Assembly: GCF_027596085.1 (NCBI RefSeq)
Contig: NC_072458.1
Span: 19,465,851-19,529,850, forward strand
Length of the DNA stretch: 64,000 nt
Direction: 5' to 3'
From: Anoplopoma fimbria
Taxonomy: Eukaryota > Chordata > Actinopteri > Perciformes > Anoplopomatidae
The position numbers and the translations under genes were made by a program. The stretch's first letter is position 1; the number at the start of each line of letters is the position of its first letter. Shown piece after piece: positions 23,628 to 34,760 of this stretch. The notes under the pieces are model-generated. The model was given only the letters and a program-made list of their open reading frames with translations. It was not told the DNA's origin and made no database searches.

Positions 23628-23640
23628 GCACCTGATCGAG

Positions 23641-23731
23641 ATGGAGACCGAGAAGTACTTGCCGGAGCTTATGGCAGAGAAGGACACGCTGGATCCGTCT
23701 TTTCAGCACTCCCTGCGGCTACTGGATCAAG
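23641..23731 (+). CDS. khdrbs3: KHDRBS-family RNA-binding protein (SLM-2-like), exon 1, 5'-partial gene
   Basis: The 30 complete codons begin [20 protein letters not shown] and end [10 protein letters not shown], followed by the first base of the next codon and a CAAG/GTAAAT donor at 23731/23732. This is the N-terminal start of the STAR/QUA1 dimerisation region of Sam68-like proteins, which act in the nucleus as homodimers, bind A/U-rich RNA (UUAA/UAAA-type motifs) through a KH domain and control alternative splicing. From memory, KHDRBS3 has H-x-LRL-x-x-Q at residues 23-30, matching here; KHDRBS2 has an S or M and a final E, so KHDRBS3 is favoured, though the N-terminal length fits KHDRBS2. 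ATG context is good (G at -3, G at +4) and an in-frame TGA lies upstream at 23599. The KH and Tyr-rich C-terminal exons are outside the window. Confidence 0.9.
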
Positions 23732-24104
23732 GTAAATGTCGGTGTTCAACTACTGAAGTAAACAGTTGAGCTGTGTGAGGAAACACTTTGAGTCCATACC
23801 ACACGCTTGGTGTTGGGCTGCAGGCTACATGACTCTCCACCAGTCCGCCTACTTCAAGTTATAAATAAGAGTTTGTTGTTTTTTTTGGGGTCTACTTACA
23901 ATTTCCTGTTTGGTTACACTAAAATAGCAAGGTCCTTTTTAGCAGGCATGGCTGCTTTGCCAAGTTGTTATGCAGCATAACCAGCCTTCTATGGGGGTAG
24001 ACATAAATACAGTAAATACAGGTTTGATTGAAGATTGTACATGCTTCATTATTTATCCCAGAAATGAACAAACTTTTCATTTCTAGTGGACAAGTTTGGG
24101 AGAT

Positions 24105-24308
24105 AAGACCATGAAAGAGGACATTCTTACCTCTCATCTAGCATTTTTTTTGTTGTTGCTGCTTTTAATCCTGCAAAATGCTGAACAAATGCCGTAACTG
24201 ATGGCAAAGTAAATATTTGCACACACACAATGCAACTATTTATTTTCTGTGTTTTTAATGACATAAAATCACAGCCAACCTTTTAAGGATGGAGGCGGCA
24301 GTGAAACA
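24105..24308 (+). repeat. 200-bp direct repeat flanking khdrbs exon 1, intronic copy
   Basis: The partner of 21954-22153, in the same orientation, begins about 375 bases after the exon 1 donor. It is four bases longer because of an extra GTT and CA unit and one missing T. The flanking sequences outside the ~200 bases are unrelated. Confidence 0.9.
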
Positions 24309-26090
24309 CTCAAACCACCTGACGTCCTAGTTGGGTTTTTTTTGCAGGCTGCAGTCCTCTCTATCCCGTGCAGACATGTGTAAGCCGCGCTGCAAGTGGT
24401 GGAGTAATCACACTTATTCAAATGTACATGTGTTTCCTCCTTTGAAGAAGTGGACGTGACTGAAATTGGAATTTTGAACGGATGGAGCAGCGGCAGCCCC
24501 ACTCGTAGACGCTTTAATTAATCCGTTGCACAGCCCCTCTGCTTTGAAGCTGTCAGAACGTTGCCCTTCTTCAGACGCAGCACCCGTGGATCCCCTCGTG
24601 TGGGAAGTGCACTGTTACTGCATCCAAGTGCATCCTTCAAGTACCACTCATGGGCTTTGTCTAGAGTCTGGCAGACCGTTGTTGGCTTTAAGGGGAGCAG
24701 ACAAGGAGCACTAGTCTGTAAACAGTCCTGCTGCACTGTAACTAATTCGATTGAACCCCGAGATGCAGCTCCTGCACCAAGCTGTTTTTACTCAGACAGC
24801 CATGTCCCTTCTAGCCCATGCCTTCCAAACTTGGCTCCTCAAGGGGGTCCTTTCAATGGTTCCAAAGGGGCCCCTGCAAAGTGAGGCATGATTTGATTTT
24901 AATGTTGTTTACTTACTGGAGTTTAGTTTGGTGACAAACACAATGACTTGTCTGGATAGTCTGTCACTTTCTGAACCTGTAATACCAATACACAGTTGCT
25001 TGTTTTCATCATTGATTTATCTGTTGATTATTTTCTCAATCGATTGGTTAACCATGAAGTCTAGTAAGGAACGAGTGAAACAAATGGACTTGGCATTTAT
25101 TTAAGCACCTTTCTAGTCTTCAGACCTTTCAAGGCACTGTAACAAATTGCTTGTTTTGTCCAACCAACAGTCTAAAGCTAAAAGAGATTCAGTTTAAAAT
25201 AATATGAAAAAAGAAAAGAAGCAGCAAATCCTCACAAGTGTTCAGCTTGCACTTAGAATTATTTGGCATCTTTGCTTTAGAAATAACTAAACGAGTCAAA
25301 GTAACTGAATCATTTCATCTCAAATTGTCACATATGCAAACACTTTCCTCTCTATGATCAGATTTAATCATATTTGTTTGGGTTTTGTGGTTAAATTAAT
25401 TGCATTTTGAAATTGTTGGTAGGTTCTGACATTAAAGAGTTCGACACTCCTGCTCTGTCCTCTGATGGCCTACTAATAACATAACTATAACGTGGCACAT
25501 CCTTCACTGTAGTGTGAGAAATAAATATGTAAGAGCCAACCGTCATACAATAGGGCCTATATTATGTCCTTTGAATATAGTGATGCGTAAAATGAAATGC
25601 CTCTTCGCTCTTTCAGTGTATGTTGAAGTAACGGATGTAATGGCCTCGACCATAAGAACGGGCCGTAGGTTAATGCATCTTGCGGTTAGCTGATTCTTAT
25701 ACAGTAAGCTAAATTCATTCCATTCCATGAGGAAGATAATGCTGTGTTTCACTTTCTGTTATCGGCTGGTTTTCGTTGCTCAAATCTGGGTTAGTCTTTT
25801 TTATTTTCTAAGAACACATATTCACCTCACTGAAAGAAAGACCGGAGCACTGCATGCTTAATGCCAAGTTGAAAGATTTCTACCAACGGCTTCCTTGACA
25901 GAGACTCTCTATTAGTCCTTTTTTCCACACTGCAGTAGGTATGTAGAGTTATTGCAAATATAAGCCATTCCCCCAAATTAGATTAAAATGATGGAATACT
26001 TTGAATAAGGTAGGAGAAGCACAAACAAGAATATTTTACCAAATGTTCCCCCTGTGTTTTACATTCAAATAGTTTCACCTAACACTAGCT
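24309..26090. other. Intronic stretch, no gene seen
   Basis: It includes a GC-richer patch at about 24500-24890 with overlapping short frames on both strands and no recognised motif, and AT-rich sequence from 24890 onwards. No repeat boundaries could be defined. Confidence 0.5.
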
Positions 26091-26099
26091 CTGGATATA

Positions 26100-26640
26100 A
26101 CGCTTCCAATAAAGTTAGTTTGTGATACTTCTGGTGGGGGCAAAAAGATTGCAGTTGGCCACCATCGCCAGCCGCAGAATTAATCCGTGACATTTTATGA
26201 AGTAAGCAGAACTCTGCGGTGCACAAAATTTGGCCGAAACAGTCTGCCACAACTCCAAAACTGTAAATACTGTTATCTCTCTCTTACACAACAGATGGGA
26301 CACGATGCAGCTTAATAGAGCACTTCTTCTGCCATCTTGCTGATGAGTTCTGGACTTGATTATGCAATTGGCAGGGGATGCAGGGAACAGAGCTGGAGTA
26401 ACTGGAGTTACTGTGTGCAAACGGCGAATACGAGATTACTTCAGGTCTGGAGAGACTTCCATTCAGGAGAAATTAGGGGAGCATTGTGTTTGGAAGCTCG
26501 GGGACAGGGCAGCTGCTTTGATAAGTCCGGGCCATTCGTGGAGCTCTTATCCCACAAGGAACATATCTCTGCCCCCGTGACAAGCCTCATCCAGTCAGCA
26601 GCAGACACTGGGAGCTGGAGAAATATCTGAAGCCAAAATA
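26100..26640. promoter_or_regulatory. Candidate intronic regulatory element
   Basis: A repeat-free block, GC-richer than its flanks, lies about 2.5 kb into intron 1. It has TTATGCAATTGG (C/EBP-like) and CTTTGATAAG (TCF/LEF-like) sequences. Frames of about 100 codons on both strands cross it, which fits mildly GC-rich sequence better than a gene. The call is inference from composition. Confidence 0.25.
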
Positions 26641-27285
26641 AGAGACAAGCAGGGACCAGCAGCAGACATGGAATGAAAAAATCCTCAACAGCATACTAAT
26701 GAAGAGCTTCTAGGTATGAAAACAAGTCGGTGGCATGAAGTGCATCTGTTATGTACATTATATCGGTGCTACAGCATATGGAGGCATAAGGGCTGCAAGT
26801 AACAACTATTTATGTTATTTTAAGGTTTATTCTTGACCTTGGAAAGAATACTTTCAAAGAAAGAAAAAAATGTAACTTTTGGGCTGTAACTTTATTATTT
26901 AAAATTCAAATTACCATTCCAATTTGGGAAAAACAAAAATCAATCTAACCCATTACCGTCTCTGTCGCCCTAAGCCCTTAGGCTTCTCTTGTTGACTTCG
27001 CTAATGCAAATCTGAGAAAACTACTGCGTTCATGACACCAAAGAGAGGAATGTGTGGAAGAATTGTGCATAAAAGTAAGCCCTTTTGCTGACTTTGTAAT
27101 ATTCAACAGCCTTACAGTTACATTAGCTTGTAACTCAAGTGAGGCAGTGGAGGCAGCAACAATGAACAGTAATACTACAACATATGTTAGGATTATGCTA
27201 TGTGGGTTGTGTTCAAATGAGCTCAAACACATCCACATGAGTTTGTTATAAATAATTCACACATTTCAAAAGTGCACAATGACAC

Positions 27286-27667
27286 AACGTCGTACGTAAC
27301 GTCGTAGTACGTAACGTCGTTGTACGTAACGTCGTACGTAACGTCGTTGTACGTAACGTCGTTAACGTCGTTGTACGTAACGTACGTAACGTCGTAGTAC
27401 GTAACGTTGTTGTACGTAACGTCGTAGTACGTAACGTCGTAGTACGTAACGTCGTTGTACGTAACGTCGTAGTACGTAACGTCGTTGTACGTAACGTCGT
27501 AGTACGTAACGTCGTAGTACGTAACGTCGTTGTACGTAAAGTCGTAGTACGTAACGTCGTAGTACGTAACGTCGTTGTACGTAACGTCGTAGTACGTAAC
27601 GTCGTAGTACGTAACGTCGTAGTACGTAACGTCGTTGTACGTAACGTCGTTGTACGTAACGTCGTTG
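27286..27667. repeat. CpG-dense 15-bp minisatellite, consensus GTACGTAACGTCGTW
   Basis: About 26 tandem units span 382 bases. The last 19 are regular 15-mers; the first ~100 bases include shortened units. Almost the only variation is base 15, A or T: reading from about 27385 it runs ATAATATAATAATAAATTT. Each full unit has three CpGs and three ACGT or CGTCG cores, so the array carries roughly 70 CpGs in otherwise CpG-poor intron. Because 15 is a multiple of three, two minus-strand frames stay open and spell repeated DVTYN/Y and RRYVL/Q; these are not genes. Confidence 0.97.
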
Positions 27668-28223
27668 TTTATTTCTAAACTTCTTTTCACAATTAACGAA
27701 AACATTTGCAAGTGTGACTGCAAACACATCAGTATAACCTGATAAGAGAATGCAGCTTCATTTTACTTGTTTAATTGTGCGTAGAACTATTCTTGTTTTT
27801 GTTAGACTGTGTGTCAAGAAGCAAGAGAATCAATTACACATATCCTCATGATTTGATTAATATTATGATTTTCTATTTAATGCATTTGACCTCTCAGTTT
27901 CACTCCTACATCATTCTGACAGATCATCATTAGAATAGAATTTACATTGCCGAACAGTAAAATGCATATCTATGGGTATGGTTGTGTAAACAATAGCATG
28001 TTAATAAAGTAAAGTCTCTGCCCGCACCAGATATATTCTGTTTGTTGAGTGTGTGGATGCAGAGCACTGTGCAGCCCACTCTGAATGTTTCAGGACCTCT
28101 GGCCCAGTCTGAACGTTGTAACCTCCGTGCTGCACATACACTCCGTATCTAGTGCTTTTTAATTGGATCTTCCACAGCAGGAGCTGTTTGCATTGAACTA
28201 ACATCCTCAGCTAGTTTACCCAC

Positions 28224-28248
28224 AAAGAAAAAGAAGAAGAAGAAGAAC
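28224..28248. repeat. (GAA)n microsatellite
   Basis: A purine run of AAGAAAAAGAAGAAGAAGAA type occurs here. Confidence 0.8.
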
Positions 28249-28479
28249 AACAGAAAAACATACATTATCTGCACAGACTGAGCAGGTGGGGGAAAGTATC
28301 CTCATTTCAGACATGATGCCCCATTGTTAATTCATACATTTCCATCTCGTCAACAGAACAGAGGGGTATTTTTAGCCGTGCTTGAGTTTTTGCCCCGAGT
28401 GGGAGCAGTTCCTGGGTTAGAATGCCCAGAAGTGAGCAGGAATAAGCTTTGGCGTAGGATCAAAGGCAGCGATATCATT

Positions 28480-28880
28480 TTGTTGGGGAAACAGTGCTTG
28501 ATAGCGATAATGATCTGTGGATCTGCGGCCGGCCGACATGCTGAGCAGCACAGCGAGGTGGAGGAGCAGCCACAGCCCCGGATCCCGTCAGAGGCCGAGA
28601 GCCGACTGGTTATTTGACCCGCAGATGTAATGAACTTGCAAGTGAACTGTAAGGGGGCAGATGGGGGAGCTCCAGCGGAACCCGCTTTGCATTCAGAGAA
28701 GCACTGGTTGGCTGCCGAGCGGCGCTGTGTGTGTTTGCAGAGCTCAGCTCCCACTGGAATCCAGGGGGCGAAATGTAGGCCAGGAGTAACCCGGGCAGAT
28801 CCCCGTTATAAAACCTAACAGCACCTCGTTAACAGACGCGACGGGTCACGTGCTTTCATCGATTCCGCCGCTAATGTGGG
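28480..28880. promoter_or_regulatory. GC-rich intronic block, possible alternative promoter or enhancer
   Basis: This is one of the most GC-rich and CpG-bearing non-repeat segments of the intron. It includes GCGGCCGGCCGAC, CCGGATCCCG, GAGCGGCGC and CACGTG. A + frame (28324-28617) and a - frame (28350-28754) are both open, and neither shows a domain. An alternative first exon or enhancer would fit as well as chance. Confidence 0.28.
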
Positions 28881-31180
28881 ATGTATGTTCTCACTCGTTA
28901 CAGCGATAATGAGCCACTGTTGCTGTGATTTAGCTCTTTACCCTATCAGATACAGCACTCCATAGCCTCTAGTGGAGTTTGAATATCAAACCTGGAATAT
29001 TAACATGAATCATCCATGCAAACAAACAGACAGTACTTTACAATGAGAAATAATTATATACTGTATAGTATAGTGCTGGGAGAAAGCAATTTGCAGCAAT
29101 GCTGTATTCTGTTGCTTATACCGCTCGCAGTGTGAACATTTCATTACCCGTTACATGTGTTTGCTGCTTGTGAAAATAGGCAATTGTTTAAAAAAAAATA
29201 AAGAAATAAAAAAACTGCCAGGTAGTGAAAATTGGTTTTCAAAACCTGGTCAGATTACCCGTCAGTGCTGCACCTATCCTCTGAAAGGATATGTCCCCTC
29301 CTTAATTATTAGGAAACATTAAACACTGATGCACTGAGAAGTATAACGTATTGTATTAAACTAAAAGAAAGATTGGAAGTTTCACTTTTCAAACATAGAT
29401 ACTGAAAACAGTATTGTTTTAGAACAGGGGCCCTAATCCAGATACCATTCTGGCCAAAACGGAGCATTTTGAGCTGGTTTCAAACAGTGTTTTTTTAGTA
29501 TTCAGTAACATTCCCGGCCTGTTTTCTGCTGAAACCCTTACTAGAAAGTCACACCACAAAACCAGAAGTTATTAATTGCATTTTCTCCTCTCCATCTGTT
29601 GGTTCGTTGCTCCTCTCTTGCATTTCCAAACCGATCCGTCCGTGCAACGCCATCACCGTCTCACAGTCTCCACCTGGCACGAAGCTCGCCCTGGGCTCCC
29701 CTTGTTGATTTAATGTTGAGGCTGTCGAATTCCAACGTTGGAACACGCTGCTCCCGTATGAGTGCTGCAGTCATATTTCAAATCTCCACAAATGTGCATT
29801 TACCTCCTCCTGCAGCGTCCATCCATCGCTCAGGGCCTGCCTTGAGCTGTGTGCTAGGACAGCTGTCCAAGAGGAGACTCTCAATTAAAGCAGCCAGCCA
29901 AGTTAAATAATGCAAAGTGCACTTGTTCAGGCTGTTATTCCACATCTCTGGTAAGGAGATCACTCAGAGATGTGTGCTGCTGGGTCTTTAGCACGGCTTG
30001 GTTTAGTTGTTTTTGATACAGGTGCCAACACAACAGTGATTTTTTTTGATGCTCCACTCTTGCGCATTTTTCTTTATCAAACAAAGCCAAAGTTCTCAAT
30101 TGTTACATGCAGTCTGAACACAAGCAATATACCATAATATTAAAATTGTAATTTTTGTAAACATAATCACTATAACGGGACAAGATTTAGGTTTCCGTTT
30201 TTAGGTTACAATTAAGGCGTAAACACTACAAATTTACATTAAATGACATTTTTCGCTACTTACAGTTTTTTAATACTTGGTGCTTTACGCACATTTAATT
30301 CAGCGACAGGACAGGAGGGATATTGAGAGGAGCCCATGTCATCACTATTCAACAATATATCCTCTGCCGTGGCCTTCCCTGCATCACCTATAGAGCTATT
30401 AATCCTCATTTTATTGGATGATAACTTGCTCTGCAGTGCTGCCCAATGCAGAATGCAGACAGACCGGGATTACACTGGATTAGTTTGAAAAAGCAGAAGA
30501 AAAAGCCCCAGACTGTATCAATCTGTTTACTGTGCCTGAGGCCGAGAGACAAAGGGAAAAGACAGAGAGGGTAGGAGTGGGTTGACAGGGCTGTAGAGAA
30601 AGCAAGAGTCTCTTTCCCCAGGGAAAGGTTATTTGTTAAGGGATTGTACCAAAGTCAGTTACAAAAGGGAAAATGCAATCTGAAGGCAGGAACAAAAAAA
30701 ATAGAGGAGCGGAATGGAATGGGAGTTGAAATGGGGAAAAAAAGTGGCTATATGGGAGTGCTGTCACAGATGAGTTGGTGAGAAATAAAAAAAGTTCTGA
30801 TGACTTAAAAGAAAACATAGAAACTTCCAGGCAAACTCATATTCTTTAACTAAAACACAGGTGATGAACTACAAAGGGTGGCACAACTCATCCTGGATTC
30901 ATTTGCTGTAATTACTACTGTGATGACAGACAAGTGTGATGTCCCACCTTCTTTAACGATAGGACATGTGTAAATGTATTGCTTGATATATTTTTGACAC
31001 CAAAGCCAATAACTACAGTTCCAAACACATTTCACGCCGTGCACATGTCCAACATCATTCTTCATGATTACAATGTTTGAAATTCAGTAAAGAACGGCAC
31101 ATATTTCGGCCCAGTTTCTTTTTTTCTGCACTAAACTTTGCCATTAGAGTTGATATTTGACTTTGGAACAGTTTTATCTT
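28881..31180. other. Intronic stretch, no gene seen
   Basis: AT-rich sequence with poly(A) runs near 29190 and no exon. A block at 29590-29900 is GC-richer with short frames on both strands. No bounded repeat could be defined. Confidence 0.5.
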
Positions 31181-31189
31181 TTTTTTTTA

Positions 31190-31560
31190 CTTGGAGGGGT
31201 CCTCTCTTTGCCCCTGTCTTGATCTCCCCAGCGACAGCCACCGCTTCCCTTTCCCTCCTCTTTATTTATGTGGTTTTGTGTGGTTGGCACCTCTATAGAG
31301 TGGATTGCACTGGATTAGCTTCTCCGCCTTCCCAACTGATCCGATCCATTTTGTGTAATCCAACTCAATTTAATTATGTTTATCGTTCCACCTCGCCGAG
31401 GAGCAGCAGCACACCTCTACCAAGATAAGCCCGGGGACCTTGTGCCTTTTCGCTGGCAGAGAGTCTGCCTGAGCCTGTTGCTTTATAAACAGATGGTGTA
31501 AGTCACCCTCACTCTCAGAAAATATTCTGTTAGGTGCAATATTATGATTCGGAGCTTCCC
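31190..31560. promoter_or_regulatory. Candidate intronic regulatory element
   Basis: A repeat-free segment has several homeodomain-type cores (GGATTAG, TAATCC, TTTAATTATG) and an AGATAAG GATA site. Overlapping frames on both strands carry no known motif. The call is inferred from composition and motif content. Confidence 0.22.
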
Positions 31561-31842
31561 TCAAACATCACTGTGACATGGAGAAAAATAAGCCAAGGTT
31601 GAAGATCATAACCTCAGTGTTTTTTTCTGGTGGTTGTTATTGAAATTTGTACAATTTAGCCGGCTCTCCATCCATCGCTGTCCCTGATGTTTGGAGAATT
31701 AATGGGCCCATTATGTATACAGTCTCTTTTATTTCTTCTGTGAGTCTGATGCTTCGCATTGGATATCAAAAGCTCACCACAAAAGCTTAAAAACTATTTT
31801 TTCAAACACTCTGTAGTCAGAGGGCACAGTTCAAGGGCCCGA

Positions 31843-31872
31843 CTTCTTCTTCTTCTCCTTCTTCTTCCTTCT
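31843..31872. repeat. CTT-rich pyrimidine tract
   Basis: Interrupted CTT/CTC units of about 30 bases. Confidence 0.75.
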
Positions 31873-34630
31873 GAATGTAGCAATCGCGCAAGCCAAAGAC
31901 GTTAAATTTAGCTGCGAGGTTAGATGTATTTATGCCCCTCGGGAACTTATTTCAGAACTTCTGTATGGTTCAGCCTGAGACACTTACAGTTTGGATGTAG
32001 TCGACCACACACCGAGATGTTACAGCCCGACGACTGGTGAGGATGAAAAGGAAAGAATAGACCCTGCTCTGCTTTATGTCCTCGGTGCTCCTCTGTCGTC
32101 TGCATCGACTCCGTAAAAAGTCAGGTTTAATACCCCAGGACTAATCTATTACTTGAGCTTAGTTCTGTTGTCAGTAATTGTCTGTTTTCTTGATTGTTTT
32201 TTTGGGGTTTTATTCAGTATTGTAATAGGGACGATGTGCTGAGATAAACAGCACTCTCGGCTAAAGGAGTCTTGTTATAGCACAGCGAAGTAAGAAAATA
32301 AGATAATAGGATATTCACACACTGTATGTCATGTAGAATATTGGGGAAAAAAAATCCTCTTAGAAATAATACAAAATAAAACAGATCCAGTTTTCTTCTG
32401 TCGTCATAGATACATGTTAAGTGTAATTTTGATGTAACGGAAAGAAGAAAATTTTTCCAAGTGTAATCATTCTTTCGTTAGTAGCCATTAAAAGCCATTA
32501 ATCTTATTTGGTGCATTAAAATCCAACTGAAATCACATGTTGTCATACATCCATTGTTAAAAAGGTACTTTTCAAATGTGTTATTAATAGAAATGCTCTT
32601 TTGCATGTCAGCTTGCTGTAAGGGGTGTGTCTATATTTGATTGACAGCAGCTGGCTGGTGTTACACCTTCACCATGTTGTTGGTGGTATTGAAGAATAAG
32701 GACCACCACAGATAATTAGCTATCTAACGTTAGCCTGCAAATTGCCGTGCGGTTGTTGTGCGGCTCCCGTGTTGTGTAGTAGGCTGCTGTCTGTCTCAGA
32801 GCGTCCATAGGTCTATAATCAAACACTGACATTACTGCTTTATGCAAAGTTTGGCTGACTGTATCTAAAAAAAGTTCTGCATATATGGCGGGAGGAAACA
32901 ACACCGATGTTACAGACTGCACCAGAGATTTTGCAAGAAAAGACATTCACACGTTTTATCTGTAAAGTGCTTATTTTGGTCTTAAATGTAGGATGGCTGT
33001 TTGTCCTCTCCGGTTGCACTTTTGCTGCAGGCGGGTATTTTTAGCGGAGCGGAGCAGAGATCTGTCGTCATTCGACAAAAAAATAAATAAGCAAAACGAC
33101 AATGGGCAAGTGATGGTGTATTGGTGTATGCCCAAACACTGTGTAGCAGTGAACACAACTACCACCTTTATATGTAGACGGATAATCCAATGAATTACTG
33201 CAAAACTAGTGGTCATTATCATAAAACCATTTATTTTTTCAAAGGAAATCACAGTACAAGTGATTCATGGAGCAGATAGGTGTGCAGGAACAGACCATAA
33301 AAATACTATTTAACATCCTGGACTGTCGTGCTCACCTCATGTGGTGCTCATATTTTGAAAACAGAAAAATCTGAAATTTTGGTGGCAGTGGGCATGAATC
33401 TTTAATGAGCGAGGGGTGGTGGGATATCAGTAAATGAAAGTTAAGTGCGTTTTCTGGGTTTTTGGAGCAGGAGAAGTTCTCTCACGAAGCACCGAGAGAT
33501 GAGGACGGACGGATGCTCATTTACCACCAATGCCAAGGGACCTTACCTCGTGTCCTGCTGGGCCGCTTGCTTCTCTGTGTCTGTTTAGATCCGAGGGACA
33601 TCTCTGCTGTTTCTTGTGCCCTTTTCTTCTATTATACGGCATGCCAACAATGTAGGAAACGCTGCAACACATTATGTGAAACACTTACTGAATGATCTCA
33701 TCGCCTCATGTCCATTAATGCACAGGGACCAGGTGCATTATGTATATAGTTTTTTTTGTCAGCCTGTTAACATGTCACTGCTGTTGCAATTGGCTGTAAA
33801 ACATTCATTAAGTCTTATAGGATCCCCATAAACATGGGGTCATATCAGATACGGCCCTCATAACAAGCACAATTATCCACTCTCTCTCCTCGGTAATAAA
33901 TTCATTCTGTTGTGTTGCTGCTGTCTGTTTGACTCTCCAACCGATGGCCCATATGCTCTCCTCCGCGGTGCCATTTGTCAGAGCTTCTTGTTAAAGTTTG
34001 ACCCAGGATTTTGGCCAATAAGAGGCTTGTTAAAGTTTGACCTGGAAGTGGATCTCTGCCTGTCTGCTTGTTAAATCTCTGTCTCGCTCTGTGGCCATCA
34101 TTAGCCCACAGAAAGTGTTTGGAGCTTTTATTTTTTATTTAATTTTTGTATATCCCCGACAAAACAAAGGAAAGCATGGCTCTCACAAAAGCAACACATT
34201 GGAGTCTTAATTGTGAAAACCTTTATTTAAAAAGGGACAGCTGTTCTGCGAGCGGAAAATATCTGGGCAGAGCCGTGGAGATGTAGTTGCTTGTTATTTG
34301 TATGCTGCTTAATACAGAAGAAAGAGGCATTTGTGATATAGGAACGTATTTAGTATTGGACGTGTAGTTTTCCTACGTCTTACCTAGAAATAATGTCAGT
34401 ATCAACAATACAAGATGAAGCAGCTGATTCATTTGATCCATTCAACAACACTTCATTCAAAAAACATTTTAAACACTTTTTTCTTTACACTAGGCCGATT
34501 TCAATTTGGTAAAATAGCGTTTACCATTATATGATGTCATTTTAAATTGATTTTAAAGCTGACCACCTATTGCATGATGAGGCTGACACTATTCTATACT
34601 TTCCTGACTGCGTACTAAATCTTAGTACAA
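31873..34630. other. Intronic stretch, no gene seen
   Basis: No credible exon on either strand. Small frames at 32716-33252 and 33462-33831 show no motif. Confidence 0.5.
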
Positions 34631-34634
34631 GACT

Positions 34635-34760
34635 ACTACCTCAGTTTGTCTCTCAGTTTTTTCAACGTCCCTACCTTGTCTGTGGCCTCAAGCTCATTGG
34701 TTCCCATTGAAGAAGTCAATCTATTTAAACTGGTCACTAATACATATTTTCCTGTTTGGA
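34635..34760 (+). repeat. Dispersed repeat pair, copy 1
   Basis: The segment CCTTGTCTGTGGCCTCAAGC then TCATTGGTTCCCATTGAAGA aligns with 48970-49080 (CCTTGTATGTGGCACTCAGC, CCATTTGTTCCTATTGAAGA). Both continue into AATCT, a TTTAAA-rich stretch and TGGTCACTAATA-like sequence. The two diverged copies in the same orientation indicate a dispersed family. Ends are approximate. Confidence 0.55.

Noticed and set aside
1..23640. miR-30b/miR-30d precursors, which lie near KHDRBS3 in mammals
   Set aside because: I looked for the mature start TGTAAACATCC and its complement and found none; TGTAAACA occurrences here continue differently.
1..23640. zfat exons on the minus strand, expected from mammalian synteny
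   Set aside because: No C2H2 zinc-finger pattern (CxxC...HxxxH) or recognisable zfat segment was seen.
23175..23687. 170-codon minus-strand frame with Phe and Lys runs
   Set aside because: It is the reverse of the khdrbs leader and exon; the Phe and Lys runs come from the A18 and T38 tracts.
27223..27729. Two long minus-strand frames of (DVTYN/Y)n and (RRYVL/Q)n
   Set aside because: They are produced by a 15-bp tandem repeat whose length is a multiple of three; there is no start context or non-repetitive coding sequence.
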